A DNA stretch of 64,000 bases, taken from an uncultured Cohaesibacter sp. (lineage in GTDB: Bacteria; Pseudomonadota; Alphaproteobacteria; Rhizobiales; Cohaesibacteraceae). Shown one piece after another: positions 49,062 to 58,573 of this stretch (within the stretch, counting starts at the first letter, position 1; each line of letters opens with the position of its first letter). The DNA lies in the NCBI RefSeq assembly GCF_963667045.1, contig NZ_OY762934.1:620001-684000 (forward strand), read 5' to 3'. The notes under the pieces are model-generated. The model worked only from the letters and a program-made list of their open reading frames with translations, was not told the DNA's origin and searched no databases. Position numbers and translations under genes: made by a program.

Positions 49062-49808
49062 ATGACAAGACACGCCCTCGAGAATCCTCAATTCTATCTC
49101 ACGTCCGTACAGGATTGCCCGTATCTGGAAGATCGGCAGGAGAGGAAGATATTTACCTATCTTGTCGGTGAAGAAGCGAGAAATCTCAACAATTTGCTGT
49201 CAGTTGGCGGCTTCAGGCGCAGCCAGACCATTGCCTATCGCCCTGCCTGTGCGGACTGCAAGGCCTGCAAGTCGGTCCGGGTTGTCGTGCCCCAATTCTC
49301 CTTCTCACGGAATCAACGCAAGATCATCAGCCACAACTCCGATCTTGTCCGCACCATCCGACCGGCCATTGCTTCTTCCGAGCAATATGCCCTGTTCAAA
49401 CGCTATCTCCTTTCCCGCCACAATGATGGCGGTATGGTGGCAATGACGGAAGCCGACTATATCGCCATGGTCGAGGAAACACACATCGAAACCATTGTCG
49501 TGGAATATCGCAAGCGAGAGGAAGGCGACGGCATCGCCGCAAAGCCGCGCGGCGAGCTGGTTGCCGTGGCGCTTACCGATGTCCTTGATGACGCAACCTC
49601 GATGGTCTACAGCTTTTATTCTCCGGAGGAAGAAAAGCGCAGCCTTGGCACCTATCTCATCCTCGATCACATCCGGCAGGCGATTCATGCGGGCCTCAGT
49701 TATGTCTATCTGGGCTATTGGGTCGAGAACTCCAGCAAGATGGCCTACAAGATCCGCTTCAAGCCCTTGGAGGTTTTGGGCATGGATGGCTGGACCTGCC
49801 TTGATTAA
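49062..49808 (+). CDS. ate: Aminoacyl-tRNA--protein transferase (leucyl/arginyl; Bpt/Ate family)
   Basis: 248 residues. N-terminal ATE domain: FYLTSVQDCPYL, ERKIFTYL and the Cys-rich AYRPACADCKACKSVRV. C-terminal domain: SFYSPEEEKRSLGTYLILDHI and YLGYWVENSSKMAYKIRFKPLE. It adds an amino acid from aminoacyl-tRNA to N-terminal acidic residues, marking proteins for ClpAP. Bpt is the expected alphaproteobacterial type. Position before parC is conserved. The start at the second in-frame ATG is chosen by homology; ribosome-binding sites are weak. Confidence 0.92.
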   Translation: MTRHALENPQFYLTSVQDCPYLEDRQERKIFTYLVGEEARNLNNLLSVGGFRRSQTIAYRPACADCKACKSVRVVVPQFSFSRNQRKIISHNSDLVRTIRPAIASSEQYALFKRYLLSRHNDGGMVAMTEADYIAMVEETHIETIVVEYRKREEGDGIAAKPRGELVAVALTDVLDDATSMVYSFYSPEEEKRSLGTYLILDHIRQAIHAGLSYVYLGYWVENSSKMAYKIRFKPLEVLGMDGWTCLD

Positions 49809-49911
49809 TTCTCATTTGTGATGTTTGTCTGCCCTTAAGCGCCACAATGCGTCAGGTCTTCCTGCGCACCGGGCGGTTTAATGACATGTTCGCATCAAGA
49901 CTGAGGACCGA

Positions 49912-50940
49912 ATGATAAGGCTGATCAGACATATACTCGACATTTGTATCCTGATTGGCCTTGTGGCTGGCGCGCTGATATCGGTTCTTGCGCTGCTGGG
50001 TGCATTCATTCCCCTGCTCGATGTCATCAATCATTTCCAGATCATCATTGCACTCCTTGGCCTTTTCGCCCTCGCCATGAGTGTTGTCTGGCCAAGCACC
50101 GTGGGCGCGCTCAAATCTTACGGCCGCCTCATCGTGATCTTCATCCTGTGCTGTTCAGCGCTGTTGCTGGGGCCGGAACTCTGGGGCCGGTTCAGCCATC
50201 GCAACGCCGATGAGACGCTGGCACTCAATACCGGCACGCAGCCGCTCAAGCTCCTCAGCTTCAATATCTACATGGGAACATGGGACCGGAAGGCGCTGGC
50301 AGGCACCGTCATCAACGCCGACCCGGATGTTGCCGCCTTGCAGGAGTTTGCGCCCAACCGGTTTAAAAACCAGCCCGATCTCAAGCGCGTCTATCCCCAT
50401 CAGGCCAAGTGCCAGTCGTGGCGGGTCTGCACGCTGACCATTCTCTCCAAGCATCCCCTGACCGACATCAAGTCCTACCAGTTGGGCTCATCGGACCAGA
50501 ACAATCCCCTGCACGGCAAGCTGCTGGCGGCCACGGTGCATATGCCGGGCGCTGTCCCGTTCCGCCTCTACAATCTGCATCTGGCCTGGCCGTTGCCTTT
50601 GGCGGAAAAGCTCAAGCAGCTCGACAAACTTCTGGAGATCATCGAAAGCGACCGAAAGGACACGCCATTGCAGGTTGTCTCGGGCGATTTCAATTCGACC
50701 GGCTGGGCGTTTCGTGTCGATCAGTTTGCCCGCAAGGCCGATCTCATGCGGCGGGATCGTTTCGTGCCGACCTTCCCCTCACCCAACTCGCGCATCAAGC
50801 GGCTGAGCCTGCCAGCCTTCCTCAGCCTTGATCACATCCTGACCAGTCCGAACATCGAAGCCGGAGCCGTTGTGCGCGTGCGCTCGCCCATAGGCGATCA
50901 TTGGCCGATCAGAACCACTCTCTACCTGCAGCGAAAATAG
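49912..50940 (+). CDS. Membrane-anchored endonuclease/exonuclease/phosphatase (EEP) family protein
   Basis: 342 residues. Three membrane helices within the first 95 residues, then an EEP domain: LLSFNIYMGTWD with the metal-binding Asn, LQEFAP with the Glu, LYNLHLAWPLPL, VSGDFNST and a C-terminal GDHWPIRTTLYL with the catalytic His. The catalytic domain is probably periplasmic. Family members cleave phosphodiesters or lipid headgroups; the substrate is unknown. Convergent with parC, sharing a terminator. Confidence 0.87.
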   Translation: MIRLIRHILDICILIGLVAGALISVLALLGAFIPLLDVINHFQIIIALLGLFALAMSVVWPSTVGALKSYGRLIVIFILCCSALLLGPELWGRFSHRNADETLALNTGTQPLKLLSFNIYMGTWDRKALAGTVINADPDVAALQEFAPNRFKNQPDLKRVYPHQAKCQSWRVCTLTILSKHPLTDIKSYQLGSSDQNNPLHGKLLAATVHMPGAVPFRLYNLHLAWPLPLAEKLKQLDKLLEIIESDRKDTPLQVVSGDFNSTGWAFRVDQFARKADLMRRDRFVPTFPSPNSRIKRLSLPAFLSLDHILTSPNIEAGAVVRVRSPIGDHWPIRTTLYLQRK

Positions 50941-50943
50941 AAA

Positions 50944-50963
50944 CGCCGGGTTGGACCCCGGCG
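50944..50963. terminator. Bidirectional terminator between the EEP gene and parC
   Basis: CGCCGGG pairs with CCCGGCG around a 6-nt loop. CTTTGT follows on the plus strand and TTTCTATTTT on the minus strand, so it can end both converging transcripts. Confidence 0.75.
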
Positions 50964-50968
50964 CTTTG

Positions 50969-53209
50969 TCAGTTTTCAAACTTGTTGCTTCGCGGGAAAC
51001 CGTTCGGCGGCAGTCGACCAGCCTGACCACGATCGCCACACCATTCGGCCAGATCATCCAGCGAGCGCTGATAGCTGCGACCGGAGCTGTCTTTCCAGAT
51101 CAGACCTTCCTCGGCCTTGAAGACCTTGACATCCGAAATGCCGCCATCCTTGTAGCGCTGCAGCATGACACCACGTCCGCGGGCCATTTCCGGCAACTCT
51201 TCGGCATTGAAGATCAGCAGCTTGCGGTTCTCGCCGATGACGGCAATGCGGTCGCCATCAGCGGTCTTGCAGAGCTTGGCTTCCACCGGCATGGTTACAT
51301 TGAGCACCTGCTTGCCCTTGCGCGTATTGGCAACCAGGCTTTCTTCGGTGGTGACAAAGCCCCGGCCATCGGTCGCGGCAATCAGCACCTTGCGCTCGGG
51401 CACATGTACGAACATCTCGACCACATCGACGCCCGGCTCCATATCGACGATCACACGGATCGGCTCGCCGTGGCCACGGCCACCGGGCAGCTTGTCCGCC
51501 TGTATCGTGAAGAACTTTCCGTTGGTGGCCATCAGCAACAGCTTGTCAGTCGTTTCGGCCTGAACGGAGAACTTGAGCTTGTCGCCATCCTTGAAATTGA
51601 GGCCGCTGAGGTCGGTGATATGGCCCTTGAGGGCGCGGATCCAGCCCTTCTCGGACAGGACCAGCGTCACCGGCTCCCGTTCCACCATGGCAAGATTGAT
51701 ATCCTCGATATCGCGTTCGCTTGCTTCGCCAAACTGTGACCGGCGACGGCCCAGTTCGGTGTCCGGTCCAAACAGCTTGTAGATCTCGCGGATCTGCTGG
51801 GAAATGCGCTCCCATTGCAACACATCCGAGCCAAGCATTTCGATGAGTTCGGCGCGCTCCTTGCTGAGGGCGTCATGCTCGGTGCGGATCTCGATTTCCT
51901 CAAGTTTGCGCAAAGACCGCAAACGCATGTTGAGGATTGCTTCGGCCTGAATATCGGACAGGCTGAAGGCCTTCATCAGTTCCGCCTTGGGTTCATCCTC
52001 GTAGCGGATGATGCGGATGACTTCATCCAGATTGAGATAGGCGATCAGATAGCCGTCGAGCACCTCCAGACGATGCTCGATCTTGCCAAGACGGAAGCGC
52101 GAGCGACGCTGCAGAACTTCACGACGATGATCCAGCCACTGCCTGAGCACTTCGCGCACACCGAGCACACGAGGCACACCGCGTGACGTCAGCACGTTCA
52201 TGTTGAGCGAGATGCGGCTTTCCAGATCCGTCAGCTTGAACAGCGCTTCCATCATCAGATCCGGATCGACGGTTCGGTTCTTGGGCTCCAGCACGACACG
52301 GATGTCTTCAGCCGACTCGTCGCGGACATCCACCAGCAGCGGCAGTTTGCGATTTTGAATCAGATCGGCGATCCGTTCGATCAGCCGCGACTTCTGCACC
52401 TGATAGGGAATTTCCGTGACGATGATCTGCCAGGCACCGCGACCGAGCTGTTCCAGCTCCCACTTCGCTCGCACGCGGAACCCGCCGCGCCCGGTGCGGT
52501 AGGCCTCAAGGATCTGGGCCTTGTCCTCGACAATCACGCCGCCGGTCGGGAAGTCCGGTCCGGGCATCAGCTCAAGAAGCTTCTCGTCTTCGCAATCCGG
52601 GTTCTTGATGAGGTAGAGCGATGCTTCGCACAGTTCCGATACGTTGTGCGGTGGGATCGAGGTGGCCATGCCGACGGCAATGCCGCTTGACCCGTTGGCC
52701 AACAGATTGGGGAAGTTCGCGGGCATGACAACAGGCTCCTTGTCCTCGTTGTCATAGGTCTCGCGGAAGTCTACTGTATCCTCATCGAGGCCTTCCATCA
52801 TGAGGCGGGCGACTTCGGTCATGCGCGCTTCGGTGTAACGCATGGCAGCCGCACTGTCGCCGTCGATGTTGCCGAAGTTGCCCTGTCCGTCGACCATCGG
52901 GTAACGCGAAGCAAAATCCTGCGCCAGACGCACCATGGCATCATAGACGGCAGTATCCCCGTGCGGGTGATATTTACCGATCACGTCACCGACCACACGG
53001 GCGGACTTCTTGAAGCCGCCAGTTGGATCCATCTTGAGCTGACGCATCGCGTAAAGAATACGCCGATGCACCGGCTTCAGGCCGTCGCGCACATCTGGCA
53101 GCGCTCGCTGCGTAATCGTGGACAAGGCGTAGGCAAGGTATCGCTCTTCCAGCGCTTCGCGCAGGTTGATGCTTTCAAACTCGCCTGACTGTTCAGTTTC
53201 TTTTCCCAT
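50969..53209 (-). CDS. parC: DNA topoisomerase IV subunit A
   Basis: 746 residues. The catalytic Tyr125 is in [10 protein letters not shown]. The quinolone-pocket helix [12 protein letters not shown] has Thr86 where E. coli ParC has Ser80. GyrA-box-type features are absent from the C-terminal domain, which is shorter than a GyrA tail, so ParC is favoured. It decatenates chromosomes with ParE. The partner parE is not in the window. Start ATG at MGKETEQSG. Confidence 0.95.
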   Translation of the reverse strand: MGKETEQSGEFESINLREALEERYLAYALSTITQRALPDVRDGLKPVHRRILYAMRQLKMDPTGGFKKSARVVGDVIGKYHPHGDTAVYDAMVRLAQDFASRYPMVDGQGNFGNIDGDSAAAMRYTEARMTEVARLMMEGLDEDTVDFRETYDNEDKEPVVMPANFPNLLANGSSGIAVGMATSIPPHNVSELCEASLYLIKNPDCEDEKLLELMPGPDFPTGGVIVEDKAQILEAYRTGRGGFRVRAKWELEQLGRGAWQIIVTEIPYQVQKSRLIERIADLIQNRKLPLLVDVRDESAEDIRVVLEPKNRTVDPDLMMEALFKLTDLESRISLNMNVLTSRGVPRVLGVREVLRQWLDHRREVLQRRSRFRLGKIEHRLEVLDGYLIAYLNLDEVIRIIRYEDEPKAELMKAFSLSDIQAEAILNMRLRSLRKLEEIEIRTEHDALSKERAELIEMLGSDVLQWERISQQIREIYKLFGPDTELGRRRSQFGEASERDIEDINLAMVEREPVTLVLSEKGWIRALKGHITDLSGLNFKDGDKLKFSVQAETTDKLLLMATNGKFFTIQADKLPGGRGHGEPIRVIVDMEPGVDVVEMFVHVPERKVLIAATDGRGFVTTEESLVANTRKGKQVLNVTMPVEAKLCKTADGDRIAVIGENRKLLIFNAEELPEMARGRGVMLQRYKDGGISDVKVFKAEEGLIWKDSSGRSYQRSLDDLAEWCGDRGQAGRLPPNGFPRSNKFEN

Positions 53210-53321
53210 GGGCCTTGGTTATAGAAAAAGGACGATTCGTGCAATTGCATGCGTGTCAAGTGGCTGCCAAATTCCAAAGACAATCTGCCCACAATCGCAG
53301 TTTCACCGCTCTTTCAGGCCT

Positions 53322-53775
53322 TTATTGCCGCACGACACCAAATTGGGCGAGCTGTTGCAGCGCATCTTTGCTCAAAGGAACAGGGCACCCGTTTCCCTTT
53401 TTCGACTTGCGGTTGGCATTCCGCGCATAGGCATAACTCGTCAAAGCCTCACGGGCACTAAAGCCATAAACCGGCTCTTCCTTGCATTTGGCTTCGCCCC
53501 TGGCGCCATATCGGCTATATGCCGGGCCGTCAGCGTAACGGTGCGGGCGTTTTGTCCGTTTGCTGCGATGTCAACATTGTAGCAATAGTAATTGCGCACG
53601 GTCAGCAGACTGTTGCCAAGAATCCTCGCGGCCTCGGCATTGTTCGGTTGGGTCGCCCGCCCCAGCAAATCCCGGACTTCCTGCCCACGCTGGCCTTTTC
53701 AGCCCAGCCGGGACAATCGGCTTTCATGTTCTGCACCGTGAGACCATCAACTGGCAAAAAGAAACCCATGGCCAT
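53322..53775 (-). pseudogene. Frameshifted hypothetical gene upstream of parC
   Basis: Three overlapping reading frames on the minus strand join into one coherent product of about 150 residues. Frame one starts near MAMGFFLPVDGLTVQN and runs to KADCPGWAEKASVG. Frame two gives EVRDLLGRATQPNN to NYYCYNVDIAANGQNA. Frame three gives EAKCKEEPVYGFSAREAL to LQQLAQFGVVRQ and a natural TAA. Both shifts need one extra base and can be placed in G-runs (minus strand, at 53684-53686 and 53497-53500). It is therefore either a decayed gene or two sequence errors. Signal-like hydrophobic residues lie upstream of the first ATG. Cys-containing, probably exported; no family recognised. Confidence 0.5.
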
Positions 53776-53915
53776 CAAAGCAAGGCGAATGGCAAAACTC
53801 GAGACAAAACAGAGATTCCATTTGGCAACAGGTACGGCAACGAAAAGAACAAGCCAGTGTTATTTCCTACTATCACGCGCACTTCCGATTTCAAGCGATC
53901 CGCCGTCCATCTCAG

Positions 53916-54656
53916 CTACTCCTCAAGGGATAGATCCTTGCGAACGGCTTCGATGAAGCTCTGCCGGAGTTCGGGCGCCGGTCGGCCCAACGGCAGATAG
54001 ACGTAGCGCTCAAGAAAATACGCGGTCAGAGTGAAGCCCTGCGCCAACTCGGCATAGGTCATGCGGTTGGACGTGGAAGCGCCGCCAAGGAAGGAAGGCA
54101 ATGGCAGCAGACGATCATGGTAGGGTTTGCCAGCTTCCCGGCAAACGGCCCGGCCGGATTTCGGCGACACATAGACAAGGTCGTGGCTTTGTCCCGTTGC
54201 CGCGCACTGTTCAAGGTCCAGCCCGAACCCGAGTTCGGCCAGCATAGCCAGCTCGTAGCGCACCATCATTTCCCCCGCAACATCCCCCTCCTCGAAGGCA
54301 TCGACGATCACACTGAGCGCCTGAAAGATATAGGGATGCGGATCACGCTCGGGCAACAGGCGGGTGAGTTCGGCAATAAACTGCATGCCATAGGTGCCCA
54401 GCGGCAGCGCCATCAGACGGGCAGCACGCGAGGTGAGCAACTCCGTCGTTATCTGCCCGAGGTGGTTTTCCAGCCGCGCCCGCCAGGTGACTTCAAGGCT
54501 GTTGCCCGACTGCAGAACCGGTTGTTGTCGCTTTGAGCGACCTCCCCTGACCAGCCCCATGATGCGGCCATGGTTGCGCGTCATCACCTCCAGCAAAACC
54601 GAGGTTTCGCCGTGCCTTTTCGTGCCCAGAACGATTGCTTCGTCAGTCCATTCCAT
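53916..54656 (-). CDS. recO: DNA repair protein RecO
   Basis: 246 residues. N-terminal OB-fold (EAIVLGTKRHGETSVLLEVMT, GRIMGLVRGGRS) and helical C-terminal domain with a Cys pair (LEQCAATG and AVCREAGKPYH). RecO loads RecA onto SSB-coated DNA with RecR. It lies between parC and era as in rhizobia, but with an unusually long 477-bp gap to era. Confidence 0.94.
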   Translation of the reverse strand: MEWTDEAIVLGTKRHGETSVLLEVMTRNHGRIMGLVRGGRSKRQQPVLQSGNSLEVTWRARLENHLGQITTELLTSRAARLMALPLGTYGMQFIAELTRLLPERDPHPYIFQALSVIVDAFEEGDVAGEMMVRYELAMLAELGFGLDLEQCAATGQSHDLVYVSPKSGRAVCREAGKPYHDRLLPLPSFLGGASTSNRMTYAELAQGFTLTAYFLERYVYLPLGRPAPELRQSFIEAVRKDLSLEE

Positions 54657-54791
54657 GTGCGAAAGATGCGTTGATTTGTGAAAAAAGGGAAGAGGTCAAA
54701 ATCACCTTCATGGCAGATTTCTATTCCGGTATTGCAACAAAGGAAAAACAAAGCGTATGATTGTAAGGTGACAGGATGGAGGAGCTGTGTG

Positions 54792-54984
54792 TGTCCATCC
54801 GGCAATCGCCAAGGCACTCCGACCTACCCTTGGCATGTCATCGCACCGACGAGACAGAAGATGTGTCTGCCTGGTGACCCTCTTGGCGCGCCATAGAACC
54901 CATGAGGCATCGGTGGCGTGCGGGCCAGCGAAGAGAAAGACGTGTTCTCTTGGCAACCTCTATGGCGCCCCATACTATCCATGG
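54792..54984 (+). repeat. Three copies of a 14-codon unit in the recO-era gap
   Basis: Cores at 54792-54833, 54864-54905 and 54943-54984. Read on the plus strand they give C-P-S-G-N-R-Q-G-T-P-T-Y-P-W, C-L-P-G-D-P-L-G-A-P-stop-N-P-stop and C-S-L-G-N-L-Y-G-A-P-Y-Y-P-W. Differences fall heavily at third positions (GGC/GGT/GGC, CCG/CCA/CCA, ACT/GCG/GCC), and the copy-2 stops replace Tyr and Trp codons by single changes. Spacing is 72 and 79 bp, so copy 3 is out of frame. This reads as a decayed or frame-shifted repeat gene. No family is recognised. Confidence 0.6.
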
Positions 54985-55113
54985 AGCACTGGCTCGCCAA
55001 ACTCGCGCCCTTTTCCGGGCGCGAGAGATGTCCTTTAACGGTAAGCGCAGGCTTTCGGTGTTTCTTTGAAACACCTGTCGCTTCGAGCTCAGTTCGTGCT
55101 GGGGCAGTGCCAT

Positions 55114-55134
55114 GCGTTTGGCTTTGCCAAACGC
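55114..55134 (-). terminator. Hairpin at the era stop
   Basis: GCGTTTGGC and GCCAAACGC form a perfect 9-bp stem around AAA (minus strand), overlapping the last base of the era stop codon. No T-run follows. Possibly a terminator or 3'-end stabiliser; it separates era from recO. Confidence 0.45.
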
Positions 55135-56069
55135 TAGAGCGGGAAATCGATGCCCATTTCGCGGTAGCGTTCCGGATCGTCGACCCAGCGTTCCCGCACC
55201 TTGACGAACAGGAACAGATGGACGTTGGCTTCCAGAAGCTCGCTCAGCTCCTTGCGCGCGGCCATGGAGATCGCCTTGATGGTGGCGCCCCCCTTGCCCA
55301 GAACGATCATTTTCTGGTTGTCGCGCTCAACATAGATAACCTGTTCGATGCGGACGGAGCCGTCCTTCTTCTGCTCCCATCTCTCGGTTTCCACCGTGGA
55401 GGCATAGGGCAGTTCCTGATGCAGGCGCAGAAAGACCTTCTCCCGCGTGATCTCGGAGGCCAACTGGCGCATCGGCAGGTCGGAGATCATGTCCTCCGGA
55501 TAGAGCCACGGCCCCTCCGGCATATGCGTCGAGAAATAGTCCAGCAGGTCGTTGGTGTGGTCACCATTGAGGGCCGATACCATGAAGGTTTCGTCGAACG
55601 TCAGCCGCTCGTTGATCTCTTGGGCCAGCGCCAGCAGCGTGTCGCGCTTGACGAGGTCGATCTTGTTGAGGATCAGCACCTTCGGCAGCTTGATGTCGGC
55701 GAGACGATCAAGAATGGTCTCGATCTGCTCATTGAGGCCCTTGCGGGCATCGACGATCATGCCGATGACATCAGCATCCCTCGCCCCGCCCCATGCGGCG
55801 TTGACCATGGCTGTTTCAAGTCGGCGCTTGGGCGCAAAAATACCCGGCGTATCGACGAAGATGACCTGATTTTCACCCTTGAGCGCGATGCCGCGGATGA
55901 GCGAACGGGTAGTCTGCACCTTGTGCGTAACAATGGAAACCTTGGAGCCAACAATCTGGTTGACCAGTGTTGACTTGCCCGCGTTTGGCGCTCCGATCAG
56001 CGCTACATAGCCGCAGCGGGTCTTGTGGTCCGGCTGGAAACCGGCGTCATGAGAGGATGTATCCGACAT
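55134..56069 (-). CDS. era: GTPase Era
   Basis: 311 residues from the ATG with AGGACAGG upstream (a start 24 bp earlier is possible). G1 GAPNAGKS, G3 DTPG, G4 NKID and a C-terminal KH domain with LGKGGATIKAI. It binds the 3' end of 16S rRNA during small-subunit assembly. Placed 66 bp after rnc, the conserved rnc-era pair. Confidence 0.96.
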   Translation of the reverse strand: MSDTSSHDAGFQPDHKTRCGYVALIGAPNAGKSTLVNQIVGSKVSIVTHKVQTTRSLIRGIALKGENQVIFVDTPGIFAPKRRLETAMVNAAWGGARDADVIGMIVDARKGLNEQIETILDRLADIKLPKVLILNKIDLVKRDTLLALAQEINERLTFDETFMVSALNGDHTNDLLDYFSTHMPEGPWLYPEDMISDLPMRQLASEITREKVFLRLHQELPYASTVETERWEQKKDGSVRIEQVIYVERDNQKMIVLGKGGATIKAISMAARKELSELLEANVHLFLFVKVRERWVDDPERYREMGIDFPL

Positions 56070-56135
56070 GCCTGTCCTTTTGGTTTGGCGCACGCTACCT
56101 TGGGCATACGCCGTGTGAGGTAATCGAAGGGGACC

Positions 56136-56843
56136 CTACTTGGTGTCCGCACTCCACTGTCCTTCTCTGATCAGCATTGTCCGGGCAGCATCCTGCTCGG
56201 CAATACGTTTTGATGGCCCCCTGCCACGGGCCGGTTCGAGGGTCGGCACTTCGACGCTCAGGGTAAACTCGGGCTCGTGGTCTGGGCCTGTCCGCTCGAT
56301 CAACCGATAGGTTGGCGGCGGAAGCCGGTTGCCCTGCACCCATTCCTGCAGGGTCGTCTTGGCATCGCGCAGCGGACCGGTCCAGTCCAGCATGCGGCGT
56401 TCCCAATAGTGCTTGATGAGATCACGCGCCCGATCAAAGCCACCATCCATGTAGATGGCCCCGATGACCGCCTCGCAAACATCGCCAAGGATCGCTTCCT
56501 TCTTGCGGCCTCCGGCCTGCGCTTCTCCCTCGCCGAGACGGATAAAGGGACCCAAACCGATTTCCCTGGCTACATCCGCACATGTTTCGTTGCGAACAAG
56601 ACCATTGAACCGGCGGGCCAACTCCCCTTCATCTGCCTTGGGAAAGGCTTTCAGCAGCATTTCGGCAATCGTTACGGCCAGAACGCGGTCACCCAAAAAC
56701 TCATGGCGCTGGTAGGTCTGGTCGACCTGAAGGCGCGGCGAGGCAACGGTGCTGGAGTGGCTCAATGCCCGTTCCAGATGCATCTTGTCCTTGAACTGGT
56801 AGCCGAGATGCTCTTCAAGTTTGCCAACATCTCTCTTTTTCAT
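56136..56843 (-). CDS. rnc: Ribonuclease III
   Basis: 235 residues. Catalytic signature QRHEFLGDRVL (usually ERLEFLGD), the second metal site GDVCEAVIGAIYMDGG, and a C-terminal double-stranded RNA-binding domain ending SKRIAEQDAARTML. It processes rRNA precursors. The 212 bp to lepB is longer than in close relatives but holds no gene. Confidence 0.96.
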   Translation of the reverse strand: MKKRDVGKLEEHLGYQFKDKMHLERALSHSSTVASPRLQVDQTYQRHEFLGDRVLAVTIAEMLLKAFPKADEGELARRFNGLVRNETCADVAREIGLGPFIRLGEGEAQAGGRKKEAILGDVCEAVIGAIYMDGGFDRARDLIKHYWERRMLDWTGPLRDAKTTLQEWVQGNRLPPPTYRLIERTGPDHEPEFTLSVEVPTLEPARGRGPSKRIAEQDAARTMLIREGQWSADTK

Positions 56844-57055
56844 TGCAGTTCAACCTTTTCCTTTCATTTCGAGATTTTCAATTGTCGCCTTTCGGCAGAG
56901 CCCGATACAGAGAATGCCACACAGACGGAGTCTGCGCGGCATTTCACCCTAAAAGGGGCTATTTCAGTCTTACCAATCGCAGCTGACGCTTGTGTCGCAA
57001 ACGGCCCTACTTGGCAAGGCCTTTTTGCGATTTGGCACCGCAGAATAAAGACAGA

Positions 57056-57823
57056 TCACTCACTCATGTCCGGCTTCAGGCTGGTGAACCAGCGTTCCCA
57101 GCGGGCAGCGCTCGGCCAGCTCCAGATTTCCCAAGGTGCCTTGCCGTCACCGATCGAGAAGAAGATCACCTGCGCCTTGCCGACGAGATTTTCAAACGGC
57201 ACATAACCAACATTGCTCAATACCCGGCTGTCAGACGAGTTGTCTCGGTTGTCGCCCATCATGAAATAATGCCCGGCAGGCACTTCATAAACCGGCGTAT
57301 TGTCGAGATAGTTGTTGTCCGTTAGGTTGAGCGTCGTGTAACTCACCCCGTTCGGCAGCGTTTCGCGGAACCGTTCGACCCGCTCCTTGCGACCCTGCTC
57401 ATCGGTGTCGATGAAATCTTCGATCCGCTCGTGCTTGACGGCCTGACCATTGATGTAGAGCTGGCCGTCGATCATCTGGATCTTGTCGCCGGGCAGCCCG
57501 ATCACGCGCTTGATATAGTCGATGGACGGATCGCGCGGCAGTTTGAAGACCACGATATCGCCGCGCTTGGGCTCGCTGGCCAGAATGCGGCCCGAGAAGA
57601 GCGGCAGGCCGAACGGCAGCGAATAGCGCGAATAGCCATAGCTGTATTTGGACACGAACAGATAGTCACCGATCAGAAGCGTCGACTTCATGGAACCGGA
57701 GGGAATCGAGAAGGGCTGAAACAGGAGCGTTCGCACCACGAGCGCTAGAACCAGTGCCTGGATAATGACCTTGATGGTTTCGCCAAGGCCGCCCTCGTTT
57801 TCTTTCATGCTATCGTCTGACAC
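57056..57823 (-). CDS. lepB: Signal peptidase I
   Basis: About 255 residues. N-terminal membrane helix, then FSIPSGSMKSTLLIGDYLFVSKYSYGYS with the catalytic Ser, DYIKRVIGLPGD with the catalytic Lys and GHYFMMGDNRDNSSDSR. It cleaves signal peptides at the periplasmic face. The start is uncertain: GTG 57823 with AGAGA upstream is taken; ATG 57808 and TTG 57841 are alternatives. Confidence 0.94.
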   Translation of the reverse strand: MSDDSMKENEGGLGETIKVIIQALVLALVVRTLLFQPFSIPSGSMKSTLLIGDYLFVSKYSYGYSRYSLPFGLPLFSGRILASEPKRGDIVVFKLPRDPSIDYIKRVIGLPGDKIQMIDGQLYINGQAVKHERIEDFIDTDEQGRKERVERFRETLPNGVSYTTLNLTDNNYLDNTPVYEVPAGHYFMMGDNRDNSSDSRVLSNVGYVPFENLVGKAQVIFFSIGDGKAPWEIWSWPSAARWERWFTSLKPDMSE

Positions 57824-58055
57824 ACTCAATCTCTTTTTCAATCATGTCCGGCACGTCTGTTCGGAAAGACAGGGCCACGAGGGCGCAGCAGAACATTTAT
57901 TTGGGTTTCGTCACATTTGGTAATAGCGGCACAGTTCCGCCGATACAATCAAGAAAACAGCTTGACTGAAAAGTCCGTCATTTCTGTGTAAAGATGAGGG
58001 TTTCCCTCAGCCCAAAAGGCCTATTTCGACGCTTCCTTGCAACGAGAATGTGGCG

Positions 58056-58472
58056 CTATTGTGCTGACGGCCAGTTTTCCGGCACCGCGGAGATGATCAC
58101 ATAAGCCTGCGCAATGGGATATTCATCGGTGATCGTCAGATCGATCTGGGGAACAAACCCTGCCGGGACCATTGACAACATGCGTGCAAGAGCGCCGTTG
58201 GTGAGCACCATTGTCGGCTTGCCCGACGCCAGATTGCTGACCCCCATGTCGCGCCAGAAGACCCCATGCGACAGGCCAGTGCCCAATGCCTTGGAACAGG
58301 CTTCCTTGGCGGCAAACCGTTTGGCATAGGACGCGGCCCTCTGAGCCTTGCGCTCTGATCGGGCGATTTCCTTCTCCGTGAAGATGCGGTTGATGAACCG
58401 CTCGCCAAAGCGCTCCAATGATTTTTCAACCCGCCTGATATCAATCAGGTCATTCCCGGTGCCTATAATCAT
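58056..58472 (-). CDS. acpS: Holo-[acyl-carrier-protein] synthase
   Basis: 138 residues. [16 protein letters not shown] with the magnesium-binding Asp, and [15 protein letters not shown] with the Glu and Lys of the CoA site. It transfers phosphopantetheine to acyl carrier protein. It lies between rsh and lepB; the pyrE often found here in relatives is missing. The spacer 57824-58055 to lepB has no gene. Confidence 0.95.
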   Translation of the reverse strand: MIIGTGNDLIDIRRVEKSLERFGERFINRIFTEKEIARSERKAQRAASYAKRFAAKEACSKALGTGLSHGVFWRDMGVSNLASGKPTMVLTNGALARMLSMVPAGFVPQIDLTITDEYPIAQAYVIISAVPENWPSAQ

Positions 58473-58573
58473 CTTGTCAAATTTCCCTGTTGTTCCAGTA
58501 TCATCCCGCCAGCATCACACAGAGTGCGGGATAGACGGCCAGACTTGATGGCCAGACATGACAGCAACCCCGG

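Noticed and set aside
53519-53956. 145-residue plus-strand open frame overlapping recO
   Set aside because: Overlaps recO antisense and has no ribosome-binding site; the minus-strand split gene explains the region better.
54838-55113. 91-residue minus-strand open frame in the recO-era gap
   Set aside because: It is the antisense of the three-copy repeat; Arg-rich composition and no ribosome-binding site. The plus-strand reading shows the codon-level conservation.
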